A stretch of DNA of 64,000 bases from Neoarius graeffei (lineage: Eukaryota; Chordata; Actinopteri; Siluriformes; Ariidae): NCBI RefSeq assembly GCF_027579695.1, contig NC_083577.1, positions 54,495,283 to 54,559,282 on the forward strand, in the 5' to 3' direction. This document shows positions 1 to 13,700 of this stretch, piece by piece. The position numbers and the translations under genes were made by a program. The number at the start of each line of letters is the position of its first letter. Positions within the stretch are counted from its first letter, which is position 1. A model generated the notes under the pieces. It was not told the DNA's origin and ran no database searches. It saw nothing but the letters and a program-made list of their open reading frames with translations.

Positions 1-683
1 CTGAATTGAGACGAGCTGCTCCGTACCTCTCCGAGCTTTGCGCGACCTCCCAGTCAGTCAGACACGCTGTCACTCCTGTTAGCAATGTAGCTAGGCTCAG
101 CATGGCCAACGGTATTTTTTGGGGCTGTAGTTAGATGCGACCAAACTCTTCCGCGTTTTTCCTGTTTACATAGGTTTATATGACCAGTGATATGAAACAA
201 GTTCAGTTACACAAATTGAAACGTAGCGATTTTCTATGCTATGGAAAGTCCGCACTATAATGACAGGCGTACCAACACCTTCTGCGCGCTTCGGCAGCGC
301 GTTGATATCTGAGCTCCGTATCAATGCGCTGCCGAAGCGCGCAGAAGGTGTTAGTACGCCTGTCATTATAGTGCGGACTTTCCATAGCATAGAAAATCGC
401 TACGTTTCAATTTGTGTAACTGAACTTGTTTCATGTCACTGGTCATATAAACCTATGTAAACAGGAAAAACACGGAAGAGTTTGGTCGCATCTAACTACA
501 GCCCCAAAAAATACCATTGGCCATGCTGAGCCTAGCTACATTGCTAACAGGAGTAACAGCGCGTCTGACTGCGTCTGACTGACTGGGAGGTCGCGCAAAG
601 CTCGGATAGGTACGGAGCAGCTCGTCTCAATTCAGATAAGAGCATATTTCATTATGGAAATACGGCGGACTGTTCCTTTAAAG
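1..683. repeat. foldback (long hairpin) element, copy 1, left end cut by window edge
   Basis: The left half and right half are near-perfect reverse complements about a centre near 313, for example aaagtccgcactataatgac at 245 against its complement at 362-381. The right end is gtggactgttcctttaa-like (cggcggactgttcctttaa). The open frames seen on both strands are mirror images of the same arm and are not genes. Confidence 0.9.
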
Positions 684-842
684 CCCTCTGCTGTTACAGC
701 TGTGACATTTCCTAAGATTGGCCCAAGTTGGCTTGCTTACTGTGGCTGTATCGTGTTTGATACCTAGAGCTTTGATATCCATGTATTTTAAATTTCACAG
801 AACAGCATGTAAACGCTCTTGATCTGTGGGTTCCCCCCTTAG

Positions 843-938
843 GTTGTGATCCAAGGAAGTGATGACATTGCTAACCGAGCAATTGATTTGCTTAAAGAGA
901 TTTATACAAACCTTGGACCAAAATTACAAGCCAATCAG
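843..938 (+). CDS. usp9x: usp9x exon (window exon 1)
   Basis: Acceptor ccccccttag and donor caggtgag bound 32 codons in phase 0. The product contains [20 protein letters not shown], part of the helical region upstream of the ubiquitin-like domain. Confidence 0.93.
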
Positions 939-3900
939 GTGAGACGTCTTTTCAGTGACGGTGTTTTATGTAGTTTTGTGACACTATACAGGCATGTCTG
1001 CTACTGTTTTTGGACATGTATAATTTTAAATGAAGATTTTTGAAAAGCTAAAAGCTCACCATTTTTGTATCGGTGTTGCGGTGCATTGTTTTGCAGGTGG
1101 AGATCCATGAAGATTTTATTCAGTCTTGCTTTGACCGGCTCAAAGCCTCTTATGACACGCTGTGTGTGCTGGATGGAGATAAGGACAGCATTAACTGTGC
1201 CAGGCAGGAGGCCATCCGCATGGTGCGCGTTCTCACTGTGCTCAGGGAGTACATTACAGAATGTGACAGTGACTACCACGAGGAGAGGACCATCTTGCCA
1301 ATGTCCAGGTCTATTACTCACGCGATAATCGAAGGCCTTTGGTTTTCAGTGCTAAACTCCAGTATCTTAATGAATTGTAGCTTGCCTTTCATACTTGTTT
1401 TCTGTTTTGCAGAGCATTTCGTGGGAAGCACATAACCCTCATTGTGCGGTTTCCAAACCAAGGTCGGCAGGTGGATGATCTGGACATCTGGTCCCACACC
1501 AACGACACCATCGGTTCTGTGAGACGCTGCATTCTCAATCGAATAAAGGCTAACAGCGCACACACAAAGATCGAGCTCTTCATTGGCGGGGACATTATTG
1601 ATCCTGCTGATGACAGGAAATTGATTGGGCAACTCAATCTCAAAGACAAAACGGTAAGGGTTTTCCACCTGTCTCTCCCTAAACACCCCCCGGGAGCGTG
1701 CTCTTTCTGCTTCATTGCATTTAAAGCAAGACCGCACCAAGCTAAAGATGATTTTACCATAGCGTGTTCGTTTTCTCTATGCTTCTCAGCTTATCACAGC
1801 CAAGCTTACCCAAGTCAGTGCCAATATGCCTTCAAGCCCAGACAGCTCCTCTGATTCTTCCACTGGATCCCCTGGGAACCATGGCAACCACTATAGCGAT
1901 GGACCAAACCCTGAAGTTGAGAGCTGTCTTCCTGGAGTGGTGAGGACCATGACTTTTTTTTTTTTTTCCCCAGGGCTTTTCCTGCCCCCTTTATTAATCT
2001 CGAGCGATTTCCGGAAATATTGTTGCCCAGACACTTTAGCAAAACCTGCTACAAATATTTTTATGCCTCCGCCACCGTAAGGTGCAGGAGGCATTATGTT
2101 TTCGGGTTGTGCGTCCGTCCCGAAACCTTGTGAACGCGATATCTCAAAGGCTAATGAAAGGAATTTCACCAAACTTTCACCATTTGTGTGCTTTGGGACA
2201 AACATGAACTGATTAGATTTTGAGATCAAAAGGTCTAAGGTCAAGGTCACTGTGAGGTCAAATGTCTGTCCGAAAACCTTGTGAACACAATGTCTCCAAG
2301 GCAGATACAAGTAATTTCACCAGGTCACGATTACTGTGAGGTCAAATGTCCATCCCCAAATCACAACTTAATAAGGCGTGTAGTCTACCGGGCGGAGGCA
2401 TCCCCATCGACGCCGTTGGCGTCGAGTTCAATCTAGTTGTCGTGTTGTATTGCCATTAATTACCATGCACACTGTTTTTGTTTTTTTGTAGATAATGTCC
2501 CTGCACTTGCGCTATATCTCTTTCTTGTGGCAAGTTGCTGACCTGGGCTGTAATCTCAACATGCCTCTTTTGCGAGATGGAGCTCGTGTTCTTATGAAGC
2601 TCATGCCTCCAGGTGCTTCAACTAGTCTCTCCTAACTGTGCTTTTGATTGCTACTAACAGTTGTTGGATTGCTCAATTTATGTTCTTTTTCAGATAACAC
2701 TACAGTGGAAAACCTGCGAGCCATTTGCCTGGATCATGCCAAACTCGGAGAAAGCAGCCTTAGCCCTACCCTCGATTCTCGCTTCTTTGGTCCACCACCT
2801 TCACAAGTCCTTTACTTGATTGAGGTTTGTCTACTGTACTTGTTCTCTCAGAACTCCTACACCTTTAGTACATATTTAAATTAACCTGTCCGTCTGTGTT
2901 GGGACAATAATAATAATAAACTTTATTTGCCAGGTATGTGAACGCACACGAGGAATTTGACTCCGGTTTCACTTGGCTCTCTTAGTACAAACAGATAAAA
3001 AGCGTAGACAAAATCAAAAAGCTATGTACATGTAGAAGGGTAAATATATGTATAGACAGCATAGTGCAAGGATGAATTAGTAAATATAAATATACAGTGT
3101 GCACAGAATGACGGTATGAGTGTGCAGATATTTCACAGCTGATGTTACTGATATTTGAGTCCGGTTTGAGCTGTTCATCACGGAGACAGCCTGAGGGGGG
3201 GGGGGGGGGGAAACTGTTCTTGTGTCTGGTTGTTTTTGCGTACGGTGTTCTGTAGCGTCTCCCAGAGGGGAGAAGGTTAAACAGTTTGTGACCAGGGTGT
3301 GATGGGTCTGCAGAGATGTTACCTGCCTGTTTCCTGACTCTGGACAGGTACAGGTCTTGGATGGAGGGCAGGCTGACACCAATAATTTTCTCTGCAGACC
3401 TTATTGTCTGTTGCAGTCTGTTCTTGTCCTGTTTGGTGACCAATCCAAGCCAAACAGTGATGGAAGAGCAGAGAACAGACTGAATGATGGCAGAGTAGAA
3501 TTGTGTCAGCAGCTCCTTAGGCCCTCATCTCATCTCATTATCTCTAGCCGCTTTATCCTTCTACAGGGTCGCAGGCAAGCTGGAGCCTATCCCAGCTGAC
3601 TACGGGCGAAAGGCGGGGTACACCCTGGACAAGTCGCCAGGTCATCACAGGGCTGACACATAGACACAGACAACCATTCACACTCACATTCACACCTACG
3701 GTCAATTTAGAGTCACCAGTTAACCTAACCTGCATGTCTTTGGACTGTGGGGGAAACCGGAGCACCCGGAGGAAATCCACGCAGACACAGGGAGAACATG
3801 CAAACTCCACACAGAAAGGCCCTCGCCGGCCACGGGGCTCGAACCCGGACCTTCTTGCTGTGAGGCGACAGCGCTAACCACTACACCACCGTGCCGCCCT

Positions 3901-6900
3901 CCTTAGGCCCTGTTTACATTATTTCGAATCAGCGGATCATCAGATTAACGTTTTTAAAACGATTCGCGTACGCACACAAGATTTCTGTCCCCGCAACAAA
4001 ACCGTTCCCCGTGCACACAGCAATGCCAATACACGGATACGCTAATCACATGACTAATTAGACGGCACGTCACATGATCCCAGTGCATATCGGGCATGCG
4101 CAAGTCACTCACCACTTGCAAGTGGAAGGGTGTCGTTGTAAAAAATGAAGTATGCCAGTCTGTTATCGGCGGTACTGGTACTACAATGACGCCTTTTTTA
4201 CACCGTGTATGGTCTTCGTGTTTATGCTAGAAGGATCTAACAGTGTTCGGTACACTCTTCACCTCGCAGAACGGCCGTTTTTTGCGATTACAACAAGACT
4301 ATTTAGTGCTACGGTAACCAACACACCTCCTGTATTGCTCATTCACTTAATGACTTCTTCAACACACTTCCTGTATTGCTCATTCACATGACCAACGTGA
4401 CATGACCAACGCCAGCGAATCAGGAAGGTGGATGTCACGGTGACATTGTCCAATGACGACGTCAGCTAGAGCTCAGCACTGCGTATCCTCGTTCCTCAAT
4501 GTTTACACAGCACCGGATCAGATACGTACTGGGTTGAATACGTGGGCCCTGGCGGATTCAAACTGTTCCGCCTGTGGAGTCGTTTTCCGGCGTTTTAATG
4601 TGCACGGACAGTGCATCTGCAACGAAAACGATACGGATACGGTCTAATGTAAACACCACCTTAGACAGGTTGAGCTTCCTGAGCTGGCGCAGAAAGTACA
4701 ACCTCTGCTGGGCCTTTTTGATGATGGTGACCGTGTTGGTCTCCCACTTCAGGTCCCGGGAGATTGTGGAACCCAGAAACTTGAAGGTTTCAACAGCGGT
4801 CACAATGTTGATGGTGATGGGCGGCGGGGGGGCTCTTCCTAAAATGTTAGAATGCAATACTTCAGGACCGTTTCACATGACATGTCTACATTCACTGTGT
4901 AATTCTCTCTGCTTTCAGGTGGTTTATGCCTTACTGATGCCAGCTAGTGGCACACTGGGAGAGGATGCTAGTGACTTCCAGTACAATTTCTTGAGAAGTG
5001 GCGGCCTACCTTTGGTCTTGAGCATGCTGACCCGAAATAATTTCCTTCCAAATGCTGACATGGAGACGCGTCGAGGAGCCTATCTCAATGCGCTAAAAAT
5101 AGCCAAGCTCCTGCTTACAGCGGTGGGCTTTGGTCATGTGAAGGCTGTGGCTGAAGCCTGCCAACCAGTGGCAGAGGGGAACATCCCAGTGTCGCCTGTA
5201 AGTTTCTCTCTTGCAGCTTGATACAGTTTCCTTGAGAATAGGTGATAGAGGTGGTATTAGAAAAGATATAGCAATTTTTTTTCTTTTAAATAATTACTTC
5301 TAAATATAAGATGAGGAGAATGTGTAGAAAAACATTACTGCTAGGTCTGTCAGTGTAGTGCACTTGTCAGCAAATGTGACCTTTAACTACAGTTTGCTTA
5401 AAGGCTAAACTTGCCCCCTGTTAAACACTTTCCATTACATTTAAACTATACTGGCTCTCTCTGCCTACAGCTCAGGAAATGTCAAGAGTATATGGTGTCT
5501 TGAGAGTTTGGGTGTTTGGATTACAAGTCTAAGCTGACCCTTTATAATGATTTGGCTCTCTACTTTGTTTCTGAGTGAATTTAGTCTGAAATAGGATGCT
5601 CTTGTAAGGAATAATCATGGAATTGCAGTTCCCAGACAGTCACTTTTTAAATTGTGATCTTTGTGATTTTTTTTTTTTTTTAATCTGAGTCTGAATCGGA
5701 CTTTCAAATTTATTTTTATTTTTTTAAAACCATATTTAGAATAATCTTTGGTGTGGGTTTTTGTTTGTTAACCCAACAATGTGGCCTCTCTGGCTGTCCA
5801 CAGATAAACCAGGCCACTCATGATCAGGCACTGGTGCTTCAGAGTGCCCTGCAAAATATCCCAAATCCCTCGGCTGAGTGCATGCTGCGCAACGTGGCCA
5901 TCCGTCTGGCTCAGCAGATCTCTGATGAGGTATACTTCAAATGGTTCAAAGCATCTCTAAATAGTAAACACTTCCATGTGTGGGGTTTTTTGAGATCGCA
6001 GCCTGGAGGATCTGTTTTTAGGTTCACCTGAATAAAAGCATAACCTAGTGTCCATCTAAGTTCTTGAAGCATAGCAGGTTATCTTTCCTGTATTTTGCTT
6101 GGTTTTTTTTTTCTTTTTTTTTTTCCCCCCCAGACCCTGTTTTAAAGCTTCACTTCTAATTAAAATTAAATAAATGTAGAGTTTTTATTCTTTCTCACAC
6201 AGAATTTTTTCCAGGCTTCTAAGTATATCCCAGACATCGGTGTGATCAGAGCGGTTCAGAAGATCGTCTGGGCCTCTGGTTGTGGTTCTGTTCAACTTGT
6301 CTTCAGTTCCATTGAAGAGATCAGCAACATCTATGAGAAGGTGCTGGATCAATGTTAGATTTTATCATTGTGTGGTTTCATGGGCTTAAAATCTGAAATT
6401 TCTGAAGTTGTACTGCCGAATTACAATGCATGTTTACTCTGTGCTGTGGTTTTTTTTTGTTTTTAAAAGACTAATGCAGGGAACGAGCCAGATGCAGAGG
6501 ATGAGCAGGTGTGCTGTGAGGCCTTGGAGGTCATGACCTTGTGCTTTGCCCTTATCCCGACTGCACTAGATGCACTTAGCAAAGAGAAGGCTTGGCAGAC
6601 CTTCATCATTGATTTACTGTTGCACTGTCAGAGCAAGTGAGTAGCACACGTTCACTCGGCAAATGTAGTGACCGTGGCAAACCTCCTGTTTACAGTATGA
6701 TGATCTGTATCATGAGTATTATTATTATTATTATTATTATTCAGGGTTTCTGTGGAGTCTTAAGTCTAAAATTTGATAATCCTAATTTAAGGCCTTAAAA
6801 AGTCTAAAATACGAGTATATTTTGCATTGTAGGTCTTAAATGTAATTTTGTGAAGTCTTAAATCCTTACGTCCATTTACCCCATTCGCGCTTTTTTTTTT

Positions 6901-7612
6901 TTTGTTAAATACGTTGGTGATATTCGTAATTAGTCATATAGGCTTGGCCTACTTAGTATCAGTAGGCTACGCTGCAAACTACAAATGAGACACAGTGGAA
7001 TCCGGTGTCTAGCCCGGTTGGCACGGTGATGCACAGGGCATGGTACGCGCGCATTTAGACAGTAGAGCCTAAAAGAAGCGAGGGAGATTGTCACGGTTTG
7101 TAGCAAAATGGGCAAATGCAAGTTTAACAACTGCTGGCTTGAACGCAATGATTTCGTAGACTGGTTAAAACGTGTACCAAACAATCCGTTTGAGGCGTAC
7201 TGCACATTGTGCAAAAGAACACTCAAACTCGGCACCCTGGGTGTAAAGGCACTGGAATCGCACGCAAAAGCGGAGAAGCATCAGGCTGCCCATAAAAGTC
7301 TGCAACAATCGCATGCAATCACTCAATTTTGTTCACCGATGTCAGGTCCAAGCACATCTCGAGACGGTGTATCAGCTAACTCCGTGCGAACTGTAACGTT
7401 ACAACACAGACCGTACGGAATCGAATGCCTCATCCTCAAGTGATTTGCGGGATGTCTTTGGCTCCACTGCAACTTTAAAAGCCGAAGTGTTGTGGATTTT
7501 AAACACAGTGACAATGCATCACTCGTATAAAAGCAATGACAAGATTGGGGAGCTTTTTCAGGCCATGTTTCCCGATTCTAACATTGCCCAAACGTTCCGC
7601 TGCGGCAATGTA

Positions 7613-7670
<58 letters not shown>

Positions 7671-10600
7671 CAATCAATTTGTTAATGATCTAGCGTAATG
7701 CAGTGGTTTTCAAACTTTTTCAAACCCTCTCCTAACATCTCTTTCTCCCTCTCTGACCCCACACCCCCATTTTAGTCGATTTGTCAATGATCTAATGCCA
7801 TAACGTTCCACTTCATGTTATGTTTCTGTTCCTCATTAATGCAAGAATGCACCCTAGGGATGTAATGAGTTCATTGGTGAATGATATATTTTATTTTGAA
7901 AGTAATTCAGGCTCTCCCAATTTTTATTTTATTTTTTTTTTTGTGCGGCATAAGTCTTAAATTTAACCTGTTATGGTCTTAAAAAGTCTTAAATTGAACT
8001 TGTTCAAGCCTGCAGAAACCCTGTTGTTATTATTACTATTATACATTTTAAATTTATTTGATTGCCTTGTTTGTTCCCAGGTCTGTTCGCCAAATGGCCC
8101 AAGAACAGTTCTTTCTCATGGCCACTAGGTGTTGCATGGGCCACAGGCCTCTCCTGTTCTTTATTACCCTCCTCTTCACAGTTTTAGGTGTAAGTGTTGA
8201 GCACTTTTAACTATTGGGGGGGGGGAATAACCTAAAGAAAGTGATCTACAGTTTGAAAAGCATTATTTTGCTGATGCATGTTCTTGTATGTTCCAGAGCA
8301 CTGCAAAAGAACGAGCCAAGCATGCTGGTGATTACTTCACCCTTTTGAGGCACTTGCTCAACTACGCATATAATAGCAATATCAACCTCCCCAATGCAGA
8401 AGTTCTTCTCAACAATGAGATCGATTGGTTGAAAAGAATCAAGGTATGGCTAATTCCAGCATTTTTTCATTGAGGGTTTTTGTTTTGTTTTGTTCCCCCC
8501 CTGGAATTTTGGTTTAAAAGTTCATGAAGTCTCAAGGCTTGCTTGTTTTTACATTTTTTTTTTTAAGGATGAGGTTAAGAGAACTGGAGAGACTGGTGTG
8601 GAAGAGACCATATTAGAGGGTCATATTGGTGTAACAAAGGAGCTACTGGCTTTCCAGACAGCAGAAAAGAAGTACTATATAGGTTGTGAAAAAGGGGGAG
8701 CAAACCTCATCAAGGTAAGCCATATGGTCCTAATTTATTTTAACTACTTGGCTTACTGATTGAGTGATGATGCAGGAGGTTGTTTTTTTTTTGGCTGTGG
8801 CTAGACAGGACAATGGTGTCAGTATGATGGTTCTGGATGTAAAGGTTTCCTTTTGTGTTACTCTTTGCTTACCACTGCCATTTTTTCCCCCTTCCTACTA
8901 GGAGCTGATAGATGACTTCATCTTCCCAGCCTCTAATGTGTACCTGCAGTACATGAAGAGTGGAGAGTTCCCCCCTGAACAGGCCATACCTGTCTGTAGC
9001 ACTCCTGCCACCATCACAGCTGGCTTTGAACTCCTGGTTGCACTTGCTGTTGGGTGTATGCGCAATCTCAGACAGATTGTTGACACCCTAACTGACATGT
9101 ATTACTCAGGTATGGATCATTTCCTATGTGGATTAAAACTATTTTATCTGCAGTGGCTAAACTGTGTGGAAAATCCAGCATATCCCCTACTATTATTTCC
9201 ACACACACACACTTAATGGTCCAAGAAAAAAAAAAGCAAGCACTAGGACCATGTGGAAAAAACGCTTCCTCAAAAACAGGATAGGGTGCAGGCACTAGGA
9301 CCATGCAGAAACATCCCCTGCTCAAGCGAATCCCTTGTGCTTTAAAAAATGATTCGATTCAAACAATAGTTACCGATGTCTGAGAGAAGAAATAAACTAT
9401 CTGACTTTTCTAATTAAATTATAGTTCAGTTAGAACTATAAATGGTTTATACGCCATTTTAATCTCTCAATTACTACAATATAACACATTCTTTCATAAA
9501 AAGCTTTTTATTTGGAAGTAATGTCCTGTGTCTGTAACTTGGCAGGGACAGCTGCCCCAAGTGATAGGCAGGGAGCAGGGACAGCTGCTGCAGGTGATAG
9601 TCAGGAAGCAGAAACACCATTTAGAAAGTGGAGAGGTGAGCGAATTACAAATTACAGAATCAAGCAAAACGTTATGAGACGCTGTAATACAGGTGGGTGA
9701 CAAAACTAAAGTAAAGTGTCTTATTAGTGAGACCACCATGAGTCTCCAGAATATCTTCAGTGCTTCCTTGCCAAGAACTGTATTGGCGAGATGAACTTTC
9801 TTCCAAGATATTCCCTCATTTCTATATCACTATTATTCAATCAGGTAATTTAATTGAGCCCAAGGTTTGTTGTGCAAGAGAGACCCGAGTACAGCAGATG
9901 GACCTTACGTAGGGGTATCTGGAAAAACTTGAGCCCGTTTGAGCATTTGTGCCTGTACTTCGCCCCCGCCACCTTTGAAATGAAAATTCTGGCCGAATAG
10001 AACACTACCAGCTCTCCTGCTGAAACTGCATCCCTCCAGCACAGGACTTGCCACAGGATCAGTGGCTTTGATCCAACTTGGATGATTTCACATCTCATTA
10101 TCTGTAGCCGCTTTATCCTGTTCTACAGGGTTGCAGGCAAGCTGGAGCCTATCCCGGCTGACTACGGGCGAAAGGCGGGGTACACCCTGGACAAGTCGCC
10201 AGGTCATCACAGGGCTGACACATAGACACAGACAACCATTCACACTCACATTCACACCTACGGTCAATTTAGAGTCACCAGTTAACCTAACCTGCATGTC
10301 TTTGGACTGTGGGGGAAACCGGAGCACCCGGAGGAAACCCACGCGGACACGGGGAGAACATGCAAACTCCGCACAGAAAGGCCCTCGCCGGCCACGGGGC
10401 TCGAACCCGGACCTTCTTGCTGTGAGGCGACAGCGCTAACCACTACACCACCGTGCCGCCCACTTGGATGATTTATTTATTTTTAAAGAGAGTTCTGTTG
10501 TAAAAATTGTTTACATTGTTCAAAAATAAATGTGAAGACTTGCAGTTAAAGGAATATTTGTTCAGGTTCAAATACTCTAATAGGAGCTGCTGTGAGGGGT

Positions 10601-10734
10601 CCTGCTGGTGACCATCCTCATCCAACACACACCCCACTAAACTCATTTGGGGGGGACGACACAGGGGACACACTGAAGTCACGTCACATGTTTAGTTTCA
10701 AGCTAGTTCAGCATGAACTGAGAGCTAGAACAAG

Positions 10735-10785
<51 letters not shown>

Positions 10786-13700
10786 GGGGAGAGATGTATG
10801 AATGAGTGGGGTCCCCCCCCCCCCATCTATTTTATTTACAAATTTCTTTTACATGTGTTTCTGAAAATCCCCTTGCAGGTTGTGAGGCACTTGCAGAATG
10901 GGAGTACTTGCCACCAGTAGGCCCAAGACCCACTAAAGGCTTTGTAGGACTGAAGAATGCAGGTGCCACTTGCTATATGAACTCGGTCATCCAACAGCTG
11001 TACATGATCCCACCCATCAGAAATGGCATCTTGGCTATTGAGGGCACAGGCAGTGATGTGGACGATGACATGTCTGGGGATGAGAAACAAGATAATGAGG
11101 TATTAATGACCTTTTCTGGGTTTAGTGCAAATTGCCCCAGTGTAAATGTGCATGCCTGGACATAGCATCACTCTTATTTAGAATGTAGTCAGCTTAAATA
11201 AGAAGTCTTTTTTTTTTTTTTTTCTTCTGTGCATGAAAGTTTTTAAGGTAGCTGTTTGCCCTGCTACTTTTTATTCTCCATCCTAACCTTCCTTGCAAAT
11301 TATAACAACTACAGCAGTGGCGTGCACAGACATTTTGGGGGGCAAGTGCTCTGGGGGGAAAAAAGGGCACTTTTTTGCGCATGTGGAACACCTTATTATA
11401 AAAGTCTGAGATTTAACCCTCCTCTTGTGTTCGGGTCGCCACTGACCCGTTTTAGTTTTTAAAGGTGTAAAACAACCACTTAATGTTAATTTATTACATC
11501 AAGGCTTTTTGACTTTGCCAGGAATCTCTAGTTGAACAAAATAGAAAAAGAAATTTTTGTTTTCCTAAATCTGAAAATGGTCTAGCAAAAAATATAATAC
11601 TTATGTGCAGTTGTTTCTGTATGCGACGGACTACTTCACGACAAAATAATTACAGCTTGGGCTTTAGGGCTGTCACGATTACCGGTGTACACGGTTACCG
11701 CGCTAAAATATTTTGACGGTGACCATAACCTTCTGAGTGTCAAAACCGCGACAGCTTCCATTTTCGCGAGACTTTGAACTTTCGTGCGAGTTTTCCCGCC
11801 GACGCCACTCAAGTTCACTCACTCACTGTCCGAAGTTTAAGCATGGCGGAAGGAGGAGACTGTGGTGGTCATCAAGATGAAGACATCTTGATGAAGCCTT
11901 CCAAGCGGATAAAATCGGAAGTGTGGAAATATTTTGGATATTTCAAAAATTCGGAGGGACAACTTGTTGATGACGGTGCTCCTGCATGTAGAGTGTGCAG
12001 AAAAAAGGTGTCAGCGAAAGGCAGCAATACATCAAATCTAATGACTCATCTGCGAGACCATCATCAGCATCTGTACAGCAAGTGCAAGGTAGGTTAACGT
12101 GTATGTTTTAGCTGAAATGCGCAAAGTGACTTTTGACAAGGGAAGATGAAACAATTATTTCCGACTGTCAATAATGTTAGACCTTGATAATAATCTTTAT
12201 TGTCGAAAGACGGCCACTGCTAGCAGTTTTAAAATGCATCTAGCACTAGCTGTGGTTGGCGCTATTCTGAGGTAAACATCACCATTCTAAGCTAAGTTAC
12301 ACAGCTAAACTTTCATTCGCCACAAGACGGTGAAAATGGATCAGTGAAACACACGAAGTAACGTACGACTTCGGGTCGAGGGAAAATGCAACAGTTGTAT
12401 CCGACTGTCAATAATGTTAAACTTTTGATAATGATCTTTATTGCGAAGTGCGCCCACTGCTAGCATTTTAAAATGTGTCTAGCTGTGGTCAGGATCCACT
12501 TGTCCACAGTCCAAACTTGAAAACCTGAACCACGCCCACTCAACCTGAGCCACGGCCACTCAAATAACCGTGATAATACCGTACACCGCGATAATTTTGG
12601 TCACAATAACCGTCATGTTAAATTTTCATACCGTGACACCCCTATTGGGCTTAGAGGGCAAACAATACATTTTCACTCGATTCATGTGTTACCTGGCTGG
12701 TGGGGCAGGGGAAGAGCTGACTGACTGCCCGATGTGTTGTCTGCGCTACGACAAGGCCGTGGCTTCCAGGACGCTATGCTGCTGCAACCTCACATTGAAT
12801 GCACTGCACGCTTGTTCACGTGACCGAGCAAGAGAGACAGAGGTCCGGTGTGTGTGCGGAGGGGGCACATATCGGGACATTATTTTCACACGCTTTTAAT
12901 GCCGCGGCTTTTCTAAAAGATCATGTTGACATTGGCCTCAGTAAACTGTAAAAAAAAAAAATTCAAAAGGGCACTTTTTTGGGCAGAGGGGCAGGTGCTT
13001 GAGCACCACCTCGTGTCTATCTGTGCACGCCACTGAACTACAGGGAAATTGTTGCCTGATTTTCTCAATGTCATGTAACTGGCCATCTTTGGGTGTCTGT
13101 GCTATGTTGGCATTGCCTAGAGCTCAGGGAAAATTTTCACATTTGTTCAGTGTAATACTGAAGTGGAAAGATGAATTATATTTAATTACATTTGATCCCT
13201 TTCTTAAACTCCACTCATGTTGGCTCATGTATAAAGGAGCTTGGTGAGAGGTTGCCACTCCAAAAACCTAGCTTCATTCTTTCAAATGTTAGCTGGCAAG
13301 AACTCCGTTTCTGGGATGTGTCGCTAATTGCTGATGTGTTTGCAGAGCAATGTTGATCCACGTGATGAGGTCTTCAGTTATCACCACCAATTTGATGACA
13401 AACCATCACTCAGTAAATCAGAGGATAGGAAAGAGTACAACATTGGTGTTCTGCGCCACCTGCAGGTGATCTTTGGACATCTTGCTTCTTCCAGACTGCA
13501 GTACTATGTTCCCAGAGGCTTTTGGAAACAGTTTAGGTAAACGTTCTTGTTCGATTTTATGTGTAAAAGTTTTCTTTCCTGTTTTAGGACAGGACTTTGC
13601 ATGATAGTTCAACACCTAGCCACCTCTGGTGACTGCATGTTTCTCTGGTATGGTGAAGCTTGGCGATCTAATCTGGCTATGCGGCTCTTTCTCCCTGTGC

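Larger units (their letters stand above)
2900..4850 (-). mobile_element. L2/CR1-type LINE fragment (reverse-transcriptase C-terminal end), interrupted at 3513-4660
   Basis: On the minus strand the two outer parts read [18 protein letters not shown]...LRQLRKLNL and then [20 protein letters not shown]...[19 protein letters not shown]. This is the typical C-terminal end of a fish L2-like reverse transcriptase. The 3' end is an (ATT)n tail at 2900-2920. The element is 5'-truncated and frameshifted, carries a poly-G tract at 3194-3210, and is split by a DNA transposon that itself holds a SINE. It is a dead copy in a usp9x intron. Confidence 0.8.

Noticed and set aside
166-460. Mirror-image open frames on both strands starting [12 protein letters not shown]
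   Set aside because: They are the two arms of the foldback element read in opposite directions. The same peptide recurs at 19170-19455 and 63154-63463 at other copies.
4574-5221. Single 215-codon open frame read straight into usp9x exon 7
   Set aside because: The upstream part is antisense LINE and MITE sequence. The gctttcag acceptor at 4918 and USP9X similarity begin only at 4919.
10089-10461. Possible functional tRNA on the minus strand
   Set aside because: A and B boxes are present, but the cloverleaf is not, and the sequence is one of eight SINE copies with a clear target duplication.
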